Positions 1-6,137 of a stretch of DNA of 6,137 bases are shown here, piece by piece. Numbering within the stretch: the stretch's first letter is position 1; each line of letters opens with the position of its first letter. The notes beneath the pieces were generated by a model. That model was not told the origin of the DNA. It worked only from the letters and a program-made list of their open reading frames with translations, and searched no databases. The position numbers and the translations under genes were made by a program. Source of the DNA: Melioribacteraceae bacterium (GTDB taxonomy: Bacteria > Bacteroidota > Ignavibacteria > Ignavibacteriales > Melioribacteraceae); contig JAQICK010000276.1 in assembly GCA_027858595.1 (NCBI GenBank), positions 1 to 6,137 of the forward strand, written 5' to 3'.

Positions 1-60
1 ATCTCATATAATTCATGAGATTTCTCACCCGATAGAAAACATCGGGTCCGAAATGACAAG
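1..60. repeat. Nested palindromes, probable copy of a dispersed repeat
   Basis: Three overlapping palindromes are visible. ATCTCAT (1-7) pairs perfectly with ATGAGAT (15-21) around a 7-nt loop. TGAGA (16-20) can pair with TCTCA (23-27). ACCCGAT (27-33) pairs perfectly with ATCGGGT (41-47) around a 7-nt loop, and this stem extends through a 2x2 internal loop to ATTTC (20-24) with GAAAT (50-54). The three share bases and so exclude one another. The wording 'GAGATTTCTC ... GAAATGACA' resembles a dispersed repeat I associate with Bacteroidota-like genomes; that is recollection, not a search. No T-run follows any stem on either strand, so an intrinsic terminator is unlikely. The element may continue left of the window. 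Confidence 0.6.
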
Positions 61-82
61 CAAATTCAAAGTATTTTAATCA

Positions 83-124
83 ATGAAAGACTACATAAAC
101 AGAAGTAAAAAGAGAAAAACATGA
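83..124 (+). CDS. Possible 13-residue leader ORF overlapping the efflux gene start
   Basis: ATG at 83 opens a short frame reading MKDYINRSKKRKT and ends at TGA 122-124. That stop overlaps the ATG of the efflux gene as ATGA. An in-frame TAA at 77-79 shows it is not the tail of a longer upstream gene. The peptide is strongly basic in its second half. There is no clear Shine-Dalgarno sequence before it, and the purine-rich stretch that gives the K and R codons is also the only candidate ribosome binding site for the gene at 121. It may be a coupling leader peptide, but chance is quite possible in such A-rich DNA. Confidence 0.15.
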   Translation: MKDYINRSKKRKT

Positions 125-1419
125 AAAAAATAATTTTGACATTACTTATAACCGTAACTATTGTTAGTGCTCAAACCGAGCCACTTACAATTAACAAAAG
201 TTTACAAATTGGATTAAATTCGAGCAAAGAAATACTACTTGCTAATTCAGATACTTTAATATCTGATGCACTGGTAACTAATGCTTGGTCAAATCTTCTG
301 CCAAAGGTAACTCTGGGTTTTAATTATAACCATTTGTCCACAATGCCAGTTCAGATGAATCTTCCTCTTCCTTCCCCGACTGGTGATGGTTCCCTTGACG
401 CAATTTATGCGAGTGCAACAATAGAACAACCGTTATTTACTGGTTTTAGATTACTATCATTAAAAAATGCCTCGGAACTAAACAAAAAAGTTTCTCTTCT
501 TGAGAACAGCACGGTCAAGAACAATAAAGCTTTTGAAATTCATCAAGCATATTGGGGTTATTATAAAACATTGAAATTTACAGAGGTTTTAGAGGAGAAT
601 TTAAGCCTGATTAATTCACAAATGAAAAGTGTTCAGAATTTTGTGAAAACTGGTTTGGCAACAAGAAACGATTTACTAAAATTGCAGGTTGCCGAGGCTG
701 ATGTAAAGTCTAAACTAATTGATTCTCAAAATCAATCCAAAATTGCACAAGCTAATTTTAATAGGGTAATTGGATTTAAAATAAATATCAATACGATAAT
801 AGAAGTTGATGAATACACTGAAGAAGTTGTTGAAGTGAATTTTGATTCTGTACTAAAGGAAGCACTAAATTCAAGGTTAGAATTACTAGCAAATAATTTT
901 AGAATTGAAGCAGCTAGAGAAAAAATAACAGCGGCAAAATCAACTTGGTTTCCGCAAGTTAGCGCATTTGGTTCTTATAATTATCTAAAACTGAATGGTT
1001 CTACACTTATAAATGATGAATCAAATAATTTTTGGATGGTCGGTGTAGGAATGCAATGGAACGTTTGGGATTGGTGGAAGACTTCCTCAAACACAACTAT
1101 TGCCGAGGAGCAACATTTCCAAATTGATGTTGCAAATAAAATGCTAAAAGAGAAAATTGAAATAGAGGTTTATTCCAATTACTTGAATCTTCAGAGTGAA
1201 GTTCAAAAAATTGATTTAAACAAACTACGAGTTGAATCGGCTCAAGAGAATTTTAGAACCATCAATGAAAAATTTAACTCGGAAGTTGCTACTTCAACTG
1301 AGCTTTCAGAAGCAAGCACATTATTAGCGGAAGCAAAAATAAAACTAATTACTTCATCCATAGATTACAAACTAGCACGCGTAAAACTTGAGAAATCAAT
1401 TGGAAGGAAAATTTATTAA
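121..1419 (+). CDS. TolC-family outer membrane efflux protein
   Basis: This is an outer membrane channel component of an export system, of the OEP (outer membrane efflux protein) family, 432 residues, a normal length. Residues 1-17 form a signal peptide with a Lys-Lys start, a hydrophobic core and likely cleavage at VSA|Q. The mature part shows the two internal repeats of the family: long, charged alpha-helical stretches alternate with short beta-barrel segments. PLFTGF at 104-109 marks the turn into helix in the first repeat, and WNVWDWWK at 313-320 is the matching point in the second. Conserved glycine and aromatic residues lie just before each. The ATG at 121 is chosen because it places the signal peptide exactly at the N-terminus; upstream is only a purine-rich AAAAAGAGAAAA run. 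It is first in the operon and its TAA overlaps the next ATG by one base. The substrate cannot be read from the sequence. Confidence 0.93.
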   Translation: MKKIILTLLITVTIVSAQTEPLTINKSLQIGLNSSKEILLANSDTLISDALVTNAWSNLLPKVTLGFNYNHLSTMPVQMNLPLPSPTGDGSLDAIYASATIEQPLFTGFRLLSLKNASELNKKVSLLENSTVKNNKAFEIHQAYWGYYKTLKFTEVLEENLSLINSQMKSVQNFVKTGLATRNDLLKLQVAEADVKSKLIDSQNQSKIAQANFNRVIGFKININTIIEVDEYTEEVVEVNFDSVLKEALNSRLELLANNFRIEAAREKITAAKSTWFPQVSAFGSYNYLKLNGSTLINDESNNFWMVGVGMQWNVWDWWKTSSNTTIAEEQHFQIDVANKMLKEKIEIEVYSNYLNLQSEVQKIDLNKLRVESAQENFRTINEKFNSEVATSTELSEASTLLAEAKIKLITSSIDYKLARVKLEKSIGRKIY

Positions 1420-2354
1420 TGCATTCAATTGAAGTAAAAAATCTTCGCAAAGAGTTTGGTAATTTTGTCGCTGTTAATGACATTTCGTTTAATGTGAACT
1501 CCGGTGATATTTTTGGATTTCTCGGAGCAAACGGGGCTGGCAAAACAACTGCAATAAAAATGATGTGCGGAATTCTTGCTCCAACATCTGGCGATGCGTT
1601 GGTACATGGATTCAGCATTGCTAAAGATCCAAGTAATGTGAAACTAAATATTGGATATATGTCGCAACGTTTTTCGCTGTATAACGATTTATCCGTTGTG
1701 GAGAATATTAATTTTTTTGGTGGAGTTTATGGACTATCTGGAAAAGATTTAGAAAAGAGAAAGGATTGGGTTTTAGAAATTGCAAATCTTAAAAACGAAG
1801 AAAAAGTATTAACAGGCTCTTTGCCGGGTGGAATAAAGCAACGGCTGGCACTTGGTACAGCTGTAATTCACAAACCCAAAATAGTGTTTTTGGATGAACC
1901 GACAAGTGGCGTTGATCCATTATCAAGACGTGCTTTCTGGGAATTGATACAAAATCTTTCATCCGAAGGGGTTACAGTTTTAGTAACAACTCATTATTTA
2001 GAAGAAGCCGAATATTGTAACGATATAATTTTGATGGATGCTGGAGAAATAATTGCAAATGGTTCATCCAAAGTAATGAAAGAAAAATATCTTAAAAACG
2101 ATATTCTAGAAATTGAATGCAGCGATGTTATTGCGGGACTTGAGATTCTTGAGAAACAAAATTTTGTTGAAGAGACATCAATTTTTGGAAACAATATTCA
2201 CATCAGTATTAATAAAAACTTAAAAGAATTAAATCAGATAAATACTTTGCTAAAATCAAGCCATAACATTGATGTAATCCGTGTTCAAAAAATTGTACCA
2301 ACGCTCGAAGATGTTTTTATTCACCTTTTAGAAAAGAGGCGAAATGCTAAATAG
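1419..2354 (+). CDS. ABC-2 type exporter ATPase, YbhF-like single domain
   Basis: This is a cytoplasmic nucleotide-binding subunit that hydrolyses ATP to drive the two membrane proteins encoded next, 311 residues. Visible motifs are Walker A GANGAGKTT at 36-44, Q-loop Gln83, a signature SLPGGIKQR at 134-142, Walker B KIVFLDE at 154-160 with catalytic Glu160, D-loop SGVD at 163-166 and switch His192. The signature serine of LSGGQ is replaced by Pro136. As I recall, the C-terminal ATPase half of YbhF-type exporters has a similar LP-G form, so this looks like a family trait rather than damage. Residues after about 220 form the C-terminal accessory domain of drug and lipid exporters, ending in the typical PTLEDVF at 294-300. 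YbhF itself carries two ATPase domains; this protein has one, so a homodimer is inferred. AAGGA at 1404-1408 is a fair ribosome binding site, 10 bases before the ATG. The start overlaps the preceding TAA as TAATG, and the end overlaps the next gene by 11 bases. Confidence 0.94.
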   Translation: MHSIEVKNLRKEFGNFVAVNDISFNVNSGDIFGFLGANGAGKTTAIKMMCGILAPTSGDALVHGFSIAKDPSNVKLNIGYMSQRFSLYNDLSVVENINFFGGVYGLSGKDLEKRKDWVLEIANLKNEEKVLTGSLPGGIKQRLALGTAVIHKPKIVFLDEPTSGVDPLSRRAFWELIQNLSSEGVTVLVTTHYLEEAEYCNDIILMDAGEIIANGSSKVMKEKYLKNDILEIECSDVIAGLEILEKQNFVEETSIFGNNIHISINKNLKELNQINTLLKSSHNIDVIRVQKIVPTLEDVFIHLLEKRRNAK

Positions 2355-3480
2355 AATTATAGCAATATCAAGAAAGGAAGTTAAACAGCTATTGAGAGAT
2401 AAACGAATGATGTTCGTCTTGTTTTTCTTTCCAGTATTTCTATTGATTATTTTTGGATATGCCGTTAACTTCGATGTCCAAAATGTAAGGCTCGCTGTTC
2501 AGGATAACGACCACACCGAAACAAGTCGTGATTTAATAAAAACCATTTCTAGTTCATCCTACTTTCAAATAGTTGAATACTACGACAATGATAAACGTGG
2601 GAAAGAAATCCTCGACGAAGGCATTGCCAAAGGGTTAATGATAATTCCAACAGATTTTGAAAAAAATATTTTTTCTGCAAAAGAAGAGGTAAAAGTTCAA
2701 ATTCTGCTTGATGGAGTTGATGGGAACAGTGCTGCAATAATTCAAAATTATTCCATCGCAGCAATAACTTCCTTCAACAAAAAGTTAAATAAAAATGCCT
2801 CTAACAAAATTGGAATAAAATTAGAAGCACCAATTAATTTACAATCTCGGTTTTGGTTTAATCCACAATTGCAAACTACTATTTATATGCTACCGGGATT
2901 GATTGCACTAATCCTTATTGTTACAGCAGTTATAACCGTTTCGTTATCGCTGGTTAGGGAAAAAGAGCGTGGCACAATTGAACAAATAAACGTTTCGTCT
3001 CTAACAATTTTTGAATTGTTGCTCGGCAAGCTTTTCCCCTATGTAATTATCTCATATATTAATGCGGCAATAATTCTACTAGCTGGATATATTCTATTTG
3101 GTGTTGTGGTTATGGGAAGTTACTGGCTATTGTTTGTAAGTACTTTTCTATTTCTATTTGCATCAACTGCTATTGGAATTTTTATCTCTGTAGTTTCCGA
3201 TTCACAGCAAGTTGCTTTTACTATTGCAACGTTTGCCTCACTATTGCCAGCAACTATTTTGTCTGGATTTATTTTCCCAATTGAATCAATGCCGGTTATC
3301 ATTCAATGGCTCACAAATGTTACTCCAGCAAAGTTTTTCATTATTGCACTAAGAGGAATTATTATAAAAGGTGTTGGATTAAGTGCCTTCTGGGACCAAT
3401 GGATTTACATGTTTCTGTTTGCAACATTTTTTATGTTAATCTCAGTAGTTAAATATCAACAATCATTAAAGAAATTATAA
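2344..3480 (+). CDS. ABC-2 type exporter permease, first subunit (YbhS/YbhR/YhhJ-like)
   Basis: This is an inner membrane subunit of the exporter, 378 residues, with the ABC2_membrane_3 architecture. A short cytoplasmic N-terminus with the family pattern of Lys-Glu then Arg-Asp (RKEVKQLLRDKR, 10-21) precedes TM1 at about 22-42. A large periplasmic domain follows (about 43-175), containing DGVDGNSA at 123-130. Five more membrane segments lie at about 177-203, 231-256, 260-284, 288-312 and 353-370. The cytoplasmic coupling loop carries VREKERGTIEQ at 204-214, the segment expected to contact the ATPase. The late motif SGFIFPIESMP is at 307-317, followed by LRGIIIKGVG at 336-345. AGAGG at 2335-2339 lies 4 bases before the ATG, inside the end of the ATPase gene, which suggests coupled translation. 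It is a clear paralog of the next gene, and the pair probably forms a heterodimer. The substrate is unknown. Confidence 0.93.
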   Translation: MLNRIIAISRKEVKQLLRDKRMMFVLFFFPVFLLIIFGYAVNFDVQNVRLAVQDNDHTETSRDLIKTISSSSYFQIVEYYDNDKRGKEILDEGIAKGLMIIPTDFEKNIFSAKEEVKVQILLDGVDGNSAAIIQNYSIAAITSFNKKLNKNASNKIGIKLEAPINLQSRFWFNPQLQTTIYMLPGLIALILIVTAVITVSLSLVREKERGTIEQINVSSLTIFELLLGKLFPYVIISYINAAIILLAGYILFGVVVMGSYWLLFVSTFLFLFASTAIGIFISVVSDSQQVAFTIATFASLLPATILSGFIFPIESMPVIIQWLTNVTPAKFFIIALRGIIIKGVGLSAFWDQWIYMFLFATFFMLISVVKYQQSLKKL

Positions 3481-4610
3481 TGCGAACAATATTACATATA
3501 GTTATTAAAGAATTTCATCAGCTCAAACGCGATCCAAAAATGTTTGGAATTATATTAATTGCACCAGTTATTCAATTAATTTTTCTTGGATATGCTGTTA
3601 ATATGGATGTTGAAAAAGTACCAACCGTAGTTTTTAACCAGGATAATTCAATAACCAGCAGAGAATTTTTAAATAATTTTAATGCCACAAGGTATTTTGA
3701 CTTTGTTGAGTATGTTGACAATTATAATGATTTACAAACACATGTTGATAACGGCACAGCCTCACTAGGGATTGTGATTCCGTATGATTTTGAAAACGAT
3801 ATTGCCAACAACCGAGTTGCAAATCTTCAAGCAATTTTTGATGGTTCAGATGGAAATAAAGCATCCATCACTGCAGGATATCTTCAAAATATTGTTGGAG
3901 ATTATTCCATAAATTTATTAAAAAGCAGAATGGATAAAAGCGGAAAATTCCTTGCTCCTATTGGGCAAATTACTCCAGAAATTCGTGCGTGGTATAATCC
4001 CGAACTCTCAACACGAGTTTATATGATTCCTGGAATTGTTGGATTACTGCTATCAATAGTAACATTACTTCTCACATCACTGGCAATTGTTAAGGAGAGA
4101 GAAATTGGAACACTTGAACAAATAGTTGTAACACCAATAAAACCAACTCAACTGATTATTGGAAAGCTAATACCCTTTGCAATACTAGGTTTTGTAGCGG
4201 TTATAATAGTTTTAGTTGCCATGACTTTTATATTTAATTTAACTCCTCGTGGAAGTATCGCTTTTCTATTTGCTACAACTTTTTTATACATCCTTTCAAC
4301 TTTAGGGTTAGGACTTTTTGTTTCAACTGTTTCCAAAACACAGCAACAAGCAATGATGCTCGCAATTTTCGTGGTTCTACTTCCAATGGTTTTCATTTCC
4401 GGGTTTTCATTTCCAATAGAAAATATGCCAACATTTATTCAAGGAATAACATACTTCATTCCTCTTAGATATTACATGACAATTATCCGTGGAATTATTT
4501 TAAAAGGAGTAGGTTTTTACGAACTATGGTTTGAGATTTTAATGCTTTTTGTTTTTGGAGTTTTCCTACTAACTCTAAGCTCTATGCGTTTTAAAAAGAG
4601 AATGGATTAA
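3480..4610 (+). CDS. ABC-2 type exporter permease, second subunit (paralog of the preceding gene)
   Basis: This is the second inner membrane subunit, 376 residues, with the same six-segment plan and large periplasmic domain as its neighbour. The two align almost without gaps: the coupling loop VKEREIGTLEQ falls at residues 204-214 in this protein and VREKERGTIEQ at the same positions in the previous one. The periplasmic motif is DGSDGNKA at 121-128. Late in the protein, SGFSFPIENMP and IRGIILKGVG match the neighbour closely. The pair therefore arose by tandem duplication, though this could be an old event common to the family (YbhS and YbhR are such a pair). The start overlaps the preceding TAA as TAATG; only a weak AAAGAAA precedes it, so translation probably depends on coupling. 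It is the last gene of the operon, and no convincing intrinsic terminator follows the TAA. Confidence 0.93.
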   Translation: MRTILHIVIKEFHQLKRDPKMFGIILIAPVIQLIFLGYAVNMDVEKVPTVVFNQDNSITSREFLNNFNATRYFDFVEYVDNYNDLQTHVDNGTASLGIVIPYDFENDIANNRVANLQAIFDGSDGNKASITAGYLQNIVGDYSINLLKSRMDKSGKFLAPIGQITPEIRAWYNPELSTRVYMIPGIVGLLLSIVTLLLTSLAIVKEREIGTLEQIVVTPIKPTQLIIGKLIPFAILGFVAVIIVLVAMTFIFNLTPRGSIAFLFATTFLYILSTLGLGLFVSTVSKTQQQAMMLAIFVVLLPMVFISGFSFPIENMPTFIQGITYFIPLRYYMTIIRGIILKGVGFYELWFEILMLFVFGVFLLTLSSMRFKKRMD

Positions 4611-4668
4611 AATAAGTTGATTTGTAATTTATTAAAATTTGAAGATATTCTTTTATTATTGTACTTCT

Positions 4669-4830
4669 GTCCCAAAGAATGTCGTACCTACGGTACTTAA
4701 AAAACACATTTGGTGTGCTTACCATAATTCCGTCCATACTGGACTAAGTAAGCTCCGTAGGAGCGAAATTATGGTAATCGAAAACAACTAAGAACATTAA
4801 TAGTTCCAAAGGGACGACATTATGGTAACC
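4669..4830. repeat. Cluster of five 13-nt hairpins with conserved tails (REP-like)
   Basis: Five 13-nt palindromes, each a 5-bp stem with a 3-nt loop, lie in the convergent gap: 4684-4696, 4705-4717, 4732-4744, 4752-4764 (GCTCCGTAGGAGC) and 4803-4815. The stems at 4684, 4732 and 4752 are perfect; those at 4705 and 4803 each contain one G-T wobble on the plus strand. A 13-nt tail follows the hairpin at 4765-4777 (GAAATTATGGTAA) and 4816-4828 (GACATTATGGTAA) on the plus strand, and at 4719-4731 (GGAATTATGGTAA) on the minus strand. The copy at 4684 is also in minus orientation, but its tail matches only in the first six bases (GACATT). The orientation of the 4705 copy is unclear. Three of the loops read GTA. 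The layout, a hairpin plus fixed tail in paired inverse copies between convergent genes, is like REP/BIME elements. Small-RNA or terminator roles are possible but not shown. Confidence 0.75.
4720..4776. repeat. Central inverted pair of the hairpin cluster
   Basis: Two head-to-head units form a larger inverted repeat. TACCATAATTCCG (4720-4732) is complementary at 12 of 13 positions to CGAAATTATGGTA (4764-4776). Over 26 bases (4720-4745 against 4751-4776), 19 match. Of the seven mismatches, six fall as three pairs at opposite stem positions of the small hairpins, and each small stem stays fully paired. The DNA or RNA could fold either as one long arm or as two short hairpins. The position between two convergent genes would allow it to act on transcripts from both sides, but no T-run supports intrinsic termination. 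Confidence 0.65.
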
Positions 4831-4834
4831 AACA

Positions 4835-5767
4835 CTAAATTCTTCGTCTAAATCCTTCGCCCAAAACTTCGTGAACATTATTTATTACTACAAAAGCATC
4901 TGGATCAATTTCCTTAATAATCTCTGTTAGTTTACCAAGCTCTCTTAAAGTTACAATTGTAGTAATCATCTCTCTATCGATATCTTTGTAAAGTCCACGA
5001 GTTTTAATTGCTGTTGCACCTCTACTTAAACTGCTCATAATCTGTTTTGCAATTTCATCACTTTTATCCGAAACAATATAAGCCTGACGAGCATAATCAA
5101 AGCCATCTAAAATTATATCAATAATACGTGCAGAAACAACTCCGAAAAATAGTGAGTAAAGTACAAGCATAAGCGTAGGTTTATCCATAGGAAGCGATTT
5201 GTACTCAATTGCAATTCCTGCAATTAAAATTACAACAATATCTATAAGTAAAATTGCCATTCCTTGTTTCATATGGAGTTTTTTGTGCATAATTGCTGCA
5301 ACAATATCAGTACCACCTGTTGTGCCTTGAAACTTAAACACAATTCCTAAACCAACACCAAGAAGTGCTGCACCAATTAAAACCATGAAAAGAAAATCGT
5401 TTACTAAAAGATTTTGTACTGTTGCTGAATCTTGTAATCTTATAAATTCAAATCCCGGAATATCGCCACGAAAAAAATCGATAAATATTGCATTAACCGA
5501 AAATCCGTAAAACGTGCGTATTCCAAATCTCTTTCCAAATTCTTTAACACCCCAAAAATAAAGGGGTATATTAAGTATCCACGCCGATAAACCAACAGGT
5601 ACTAAGCCATCGGTTAAATAATAAATTGCCATTCCAATACCGCTTATTCCGCCAGGAACAACTTTTGCATCAACAAGAAAAACACCAATACCTAGCGACA
5701 TTATTATTGCCCCAATTGTTATTGCGGCATATTCTTTTACCTCAGTTCTGTTTAGATACTTCTTCAT
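4835..5767 (-). CDS. YitT-family membrane protein with C-terminal DUF2179 domain
   Basis: This is an integral membrane protein of unconfirmed function, 310 residues, close to the usual family length. The N-terminal part (about 13-215) is the YitT (DUF161) membrane domain, with hydrophobic segments near 14-32, 58-73, 85-98, 124-144, 170-187 and 197-213. It has the two glycine-rich family motifs, VPGGISGIG at 37-45 and GTTGGTDIVA at 148-157, at matching points of an internal duplication. The soluble C-terminus (about 222-305) is DUF2179, with SRGAT at 248-252, GLY at 258-260 and IDPDAFVVINNVHEVLGEGF at 287-306. The family is widespread in Bacillota and Bacteroidota-like bacteria; a transport role is often guessed but not established. 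The start is supported by AGG at 5774-5776, six bases upstream of the ATG. The gene is convergent to the efflux operon and appears to be a single-gene unit. Confidence 0.93.
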   Translation of the reverse strand: MKKYLNRTEVKEYAAITIGAIIMSLGIGVFLVDAKVVPGGISGIGMAIYYLTDGLVPVGLSAWILNIPLYFWGVKEFGKRFGIRTFYGFSVNAIFIDFFRGDIPGFEFIRLQDSATVQNLLVNDFLFMVLIGAALLGVGLGIVFKFQGTTGGTDIVAAIMHKKLHMKQGMAILLIDIVVILIAGIAIEYKSLPMDKPTLMLVLYSLFFGVVSARIIDIILDGFDYARQAYIVSDKSDEIAKQIMSSLSRGATAIKTRGLYKDIDREMITTIVTLRELGKLTEIIKEIDPDAFVVINNVHEVLGEGFRRRI

Positions 5768-5783
5768 CTTTAACCTATTAAAC

Positions 5784-5818
5784 CAAATTTACTTTCTTGA
5801 AAATATTTGTAGTGCAAA
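5784..5818 (-). promoter_or_regulatory. Candidate Bacteroidota-type promoter for the YitT-family gene
   Basis: On the minus strand, TAAATTTG (5791 to 5784) matches the TAnnTTTG -7 box known from Bacteroidota sigma-A promoters. A TTTG (5818 to 5815) lies 23 bases upstream, somewhat further than the usual 19-21. Transcription would start only about a dozen bases before the ATG at 5767. The match is short and the DNA is A+T-rich, so this is tentative. Confidence 0.25.
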
Positions 5819-5968
5819 CATAAATATTAGAATACATATTTAAAAGAAATTTAACGCAAGATGTTAAACAAAATATATGGTGTTGTTGATTTGTAATGCT
5901 TAGAGATTAATCTTTTTAGGAATTGTATAAAAACGGCTTCTACAAATAGTTATCTTGCTCAGTCAAGG

Positions 5969-6046
5969 GTCTTAATCTTAATCTTAATTCTTGCTCCAAT
6001 GAATAAAAAAGATGAAAAGAGTAAGATTATGAATTAAGATTAAGAC
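5969..6046. repeat. Imperfect inverted repeat with CTTAAT hexamer arms
   Basis: The left arm 5969-5996 is GT, then three CTTAAT hexamers (5971-5988), then TCTTGCTC. The right arm 6019-6046 is its imperfect complement, 28 bases, with 21 of 28 positions pairing in the end-to-end register. In a shifted register, 5977-5990 (CTTAATCTTAATTC) is a perfect 14-base match to 6031-6044. The loop of 22 bases (5997-6018) is purine-rich. No gene borders it closely, so a terminator role has no partner in the window. It may be a miniature mobile element or a dispersed intergenic repeat. Confidence 0.6.
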
Positions 6047-6109
6047 ATATTGCTTTTACATCTACTCATTAAGTTGACATCCTTTTTTAAGTAGAAAACA
6101 GATTCTTTT

Positions 6110-6137
6110 AGAACCAAGCTTCACTCTCTGAGAACCA
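6110..6137. repeat. Possible start of a 21-bp tandem repeat at the window edge
   Basis: AGAACCA occurs at 6110-6116 and again at 6131-6137, exactly 21 bases apart, with the window ending inside the second copy. Only seven bases of the second unit are visible, so a real tandem array, a two-copy repeat and chance cannot be told apart. Confidence 0.25.

Larger units (their letters stand above)
5819..6137. other. Non-coding region upstream of the YitT-family gene
   Basis: I see no credible gene here on either strand; the longest ATG-started frames I read by eye are about a dozen codons. The DNA is A+T-rich and contains the inverted repeat at 5969-6046 and the short periodic repeat at the right edge. 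TCTTGCTC occurs twice, at 5953-5960 and 5989-5996. No tRNA-like or riboswitch-like fold was recognised. Confidence 0.6.

Noticed and set aside
1349..1618. Minus-strand reading frames inside the operon, for example an 89-codon frame
   Set aside because: They lie opposite strongly supported genes, have no recognisable domains, and their composition mirrors the coding strand.
4611..4668. Intrinsic terminator after the efflux operon
   Set aside because: The T-rich stretch near 4650-4660 is preceded only by a 3-bp possible stem with no G+C-rich arms.
4669..4830. CRISPR-like array
   Set aside because: The units occur in both orientations, the spacing is irregular, and the stems vary while only the tail is shared; there are no uniform spacers and no cas genes.
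5841..5867. TTAAC...GTTAA short palindrome as an operator
   Set aside because: The stem is 5 bp in A+T-rich DNA, expected by chance; nothing else supports a binding site.
5999..6037. Small ORF MNKKDEKSKIMN
   Set aside because: It has twelve codons, lies mostly in the loop and right arm of the inverted repeat, and has no ribosome binding site.
6074..6079. TTGACA -35 promoter element
   Set aside because: No -10-like hexamer occurs at about 17 bases and no gene follows within the window.

Overview
The window is A+T-rich DNA, by eye about one third G+C, with tightly packed genes and short repeat-rich gaps. It looks like a member of the Bacteroidota/Chlorobiota/Ignavibacteriota group. That placement is an inference: it rests on the weak, purine-rich ribosome binding sites, the style of the dispersed palindromic repeats (a 'GAGATTTCTC...GAAATGACA' element and a 'GCTCCGTAGGAGCGAAATTATGGTAA' element) and the protein sequences. 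No rRNA or marker gene is present to confirm it.

Layout: 1-120 is a leader region with nested palindromes. 121-4610 is a four-gene plus-strand operon: a TolC-type outer membrane efflux protein (121-1419), an ABC ATPase (1419-2354) and two paralogous ABC-2 membrane subunits (2344-3480 and 3480-4610). Every junction overlaps (TAATG, 11 bp, TAATG), so translational coupling is likely. 4611-4834 is a convergent gap holding a cluster of five 13-nt hairpins with shared tails. 4835-5767 is a minus-strand YitT-family membrane protein with a C-terminal DUF2179 domain. 5768-6137 is non-coding and carries a long imperfect inverted repeat and, at the right edge, a possible 21-bp periodic repeat.

How the genes work together: the operon matches the YbhF/YbhS/YbhR type of exporter. 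The ATPase would power a heterodimeric inner-membrane channel, and the TolC-like protein would carry substrate across the outer membrane. The HlyD-type periplasmic adaptor usually encoded with such systems is absent from the window, and only one nucleotide-binding domain is encoded. The YitT gene shows no functional link to the operon.

The genes themselves are ordinary. The most interesting material is non-coding: the hairpin cluster at 4669-4830, whose stems differ by paired, compensatory changes while the tails stay constant. This suggests a mobile REP-like palindromic family. I do not see an undescribed multi-gene system.
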